The position numbers and the translations under genes were made by a program. This document shows, piece by piece, positions 63,265-64,000 of a stretch of DNA of 64,000 bases. The notes beneath the pieces were generated by a model. The model was not told the DNA's origin. It saw nothing but the letters and a program-made list of their open reading frames with translations, and did no database searches. Positions within the stretch are counted from its first letter, which is position 1. Each line of letters opens with the position of its first letter. The stretch is from Cladorhizidae sp. MBARI D1340-BT2 (taxonomy: Eukaryota; Porifera; Demospongiae; Poecilosclerida; Cladorhizidae): the NCBI GenBank assembly GCA_028752905.1, contig JAQNBH010000048.1:620001-684000 (forward strand), given 5' to 3'.

Positions 63265-64000
63265 ACCTATCATTCGAATCATATCAAGTCCATTACAGTG
63301 AAGTGTGCAGAATATTATGGATGTTTGATATCAACAGAGAGCACAGGGAGAGACCTATCTTAATAGCTATATATCAAGTTTATACAGTGAAGTGTGGAGA
63401 ATCTATGAAGCTAACCTGTTTAGCATCAAGATAGAGAACACATAGAGAAACCTATCTTGTGATTCTATGTATGCAGAATATACGGATGTTTGGTATCAAG
63501 AGAGAGAACAGAGAGAGGCCTACCTTTAGAGCTATATATCAAGTCTATTCAGTGAAGTGTGGAGAATCTATGAAGCTAACATGTTCAGCTCAAGATAGAG
63601 AACACTGAGAGATACCTATCTTGCAAGTCCATTACAGTGAAGTGTGCAGACTATATGGATGTTTGGTATCAAGAGAGAGCACTTAGAGAGTCCTATCTTA
63701 ATAGCTGTACATCAAGTCTATTCAGTGAAGTGTGGATAATCTACGAAGCTAACATGTTTAGCATCAAGTAAGAGTACAATTCATAACTGCCCTAATTAAC
63801 AAGTCCAAAGTCCCAGATTTTGTCAACTGATAGAGAAGGCCCTTATCTGCAACATGTCAACAGATTATCAATAAATGTAGTGGTTTTTCACTGGCAGGCC
63901 ACCGCTTTGGCAACTGGAAAACGCCAGGAAAGATCGCAAACCTTACCACTTCAAATCAACATAACTTGCTAATACTTAGAGTACTCAAAATTTTGGCACG
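63265..64000 (+). repeat. Unit U61, cut by window end (c8-like)
   Basis: R1-R6 of a short unit and about half the core. It repeats the private marks of U57 ('gcagactatat', 'agctgtacatc', 'aacaagtccaaag', 'atcaacataac'), so the 4646-bp HOR continues beyond the window. Confidence 0.92.

Larger units (their letters stand above)
1..64000. repeat. Satellite array with nested higher-order structure
   Basis: The whole window is head-to-tail copies of one repeat family, all in the same orientation, with no unique DNA between copies. I delimited 62 units by the recurring 'acacaatgaa' / 'acctatcattcg' boundary; 60 spans between boundaries or deletion junctions are complete and both ends are cut by the window. 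Lengths fall into a short class (898-911 bp), a long class (1245-1249 bp), one 1080-bp unit, and six units shortened by a shared core/R1 deletion (1203, 1177 and 674 bp). Copies differ mostly by scattered single-base changes and a few small indels. Eukaryotic satellite DNA is the best explanation; chromosomal position and function are not shown by the sequence. Confidence 0.97.
58619..64000 (+). repeat. 4646-bp higher-order repeat, one copy plus partial
   Basis: U57-U60 (one short and three long units) followed by U61, which repeats U57. U56 matches U60 one period away, so the homology also extends to the left. Confidence 0.87.

Noticed and set aside
1..64000. Tandem functional genes such as rDNA, 5S or histone clusters
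   Set aside because: No rRNA-like or tRNA-like conserved sequence and no long frames on either strand; unit size alone is not evidence.
1..64000. CENP-B box or telomere-type motifs
   Set aside because: I looked for a TTCG...CGGGA-type box and for TTAGGG- or TTTAGGG-type runs. Only isolated 'ttaggg' inside 'aattagggc' appears, once per core, which is not a telomere array.

Overview
The window is one uninterrupted tandem-repeat (satellite) array. I found no protein-coding gene, RNA gene, complete transposon or unique flank in 64 kb. The DNA is AT-rich, multi-level, and free of coding density on both strands. That points to eukaryotic heterochromatin (pericentromeric, centromeric or subtelomeric). 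The sequence holds nothing that lets me name a species, or choose between plant, animal and fungus.

The repeat is built in layers. (1) The smallest layer is a diverged subrepeat of about 68-97 bp, called R1 to R6 here, each starting near 'acctatctt' and most containing 'cagtgaagtgtg'. Two flavours alternate: A (R1, R3, R5; 'gcagaatat..tggatg') and B (R2, R4, R6; 'gagaatctatgaagctaac'), giving A/B dimers of roughly 155-185 bp. (2) Three dimers plus a core of about 404 bp make the short unit (R1-R2-R3-R4-R5-R6-core, typically 908 bp; 911, 907 or 898 bp with small core indels). Five dimers plus the core make the long unit (R1-R2-R3-R4-R5-R6'-R3'-R4'-R5'-R6-core, typically 1246 bp). The two differ by exactly 338 bp, which is R3-R4-R5-R6'. 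(3) Short and long units are arranged in several local higher-order repeats (HORs).

The core looks like a foreign insert of about 380 bp inside a B subrepeat. Both edges carry ATCAAG, while uninterrupted B copies carry it once. The insert also has a 10-bp inverted repeat near its ends.

Core classes used below: c1, one A fewer in the A-run before 'ttatc'; c2, extra 'aat' ('acataatatag'); c3, 'gaaagatatag' with a T4 run (c3a 'taatacttag', c3b 'taataattag'); c4, T6 run and 'aatatttag' (c4m 'gacatataatt', c4s 'ggcacttac', c4p neither); c5, 'caaaagtttggcac'; c6, 10-bp deletion of 'aaacatatag'; c7, truncated 3' end ('catataccacagag'); c8, 'acggtaaaat' and 'atcaacataac'; c9, 'gtagaacag'.

Layout: 1-14 kb is mostly c1/c2 units in 2.9-kb and 2.16-kb HORs. 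14.2-22.8 kb is a 4310-bp HOR in two copies. 22-43 kb is a c3/c4/c5/c6 mosaic with large segmental duplications at offsets of 6124 and 14392 bp. 42.8-56 kb is a 3683-bp HOR family carrying a shared deletion junction. 57.4-64 kb is a very homogeneous c8/c9 block with a 4646-bp period, still running at the window end. The c1/c2 cores are confined to the left third and c8/c9 to the right end, so the window records successive local amplifications within one array.

The only open reading frames of note are 60-71 codons on the minus strand in the core. They begin at TTG, are frameshifted in some copies and absent in others, and I do not regard them as genes.
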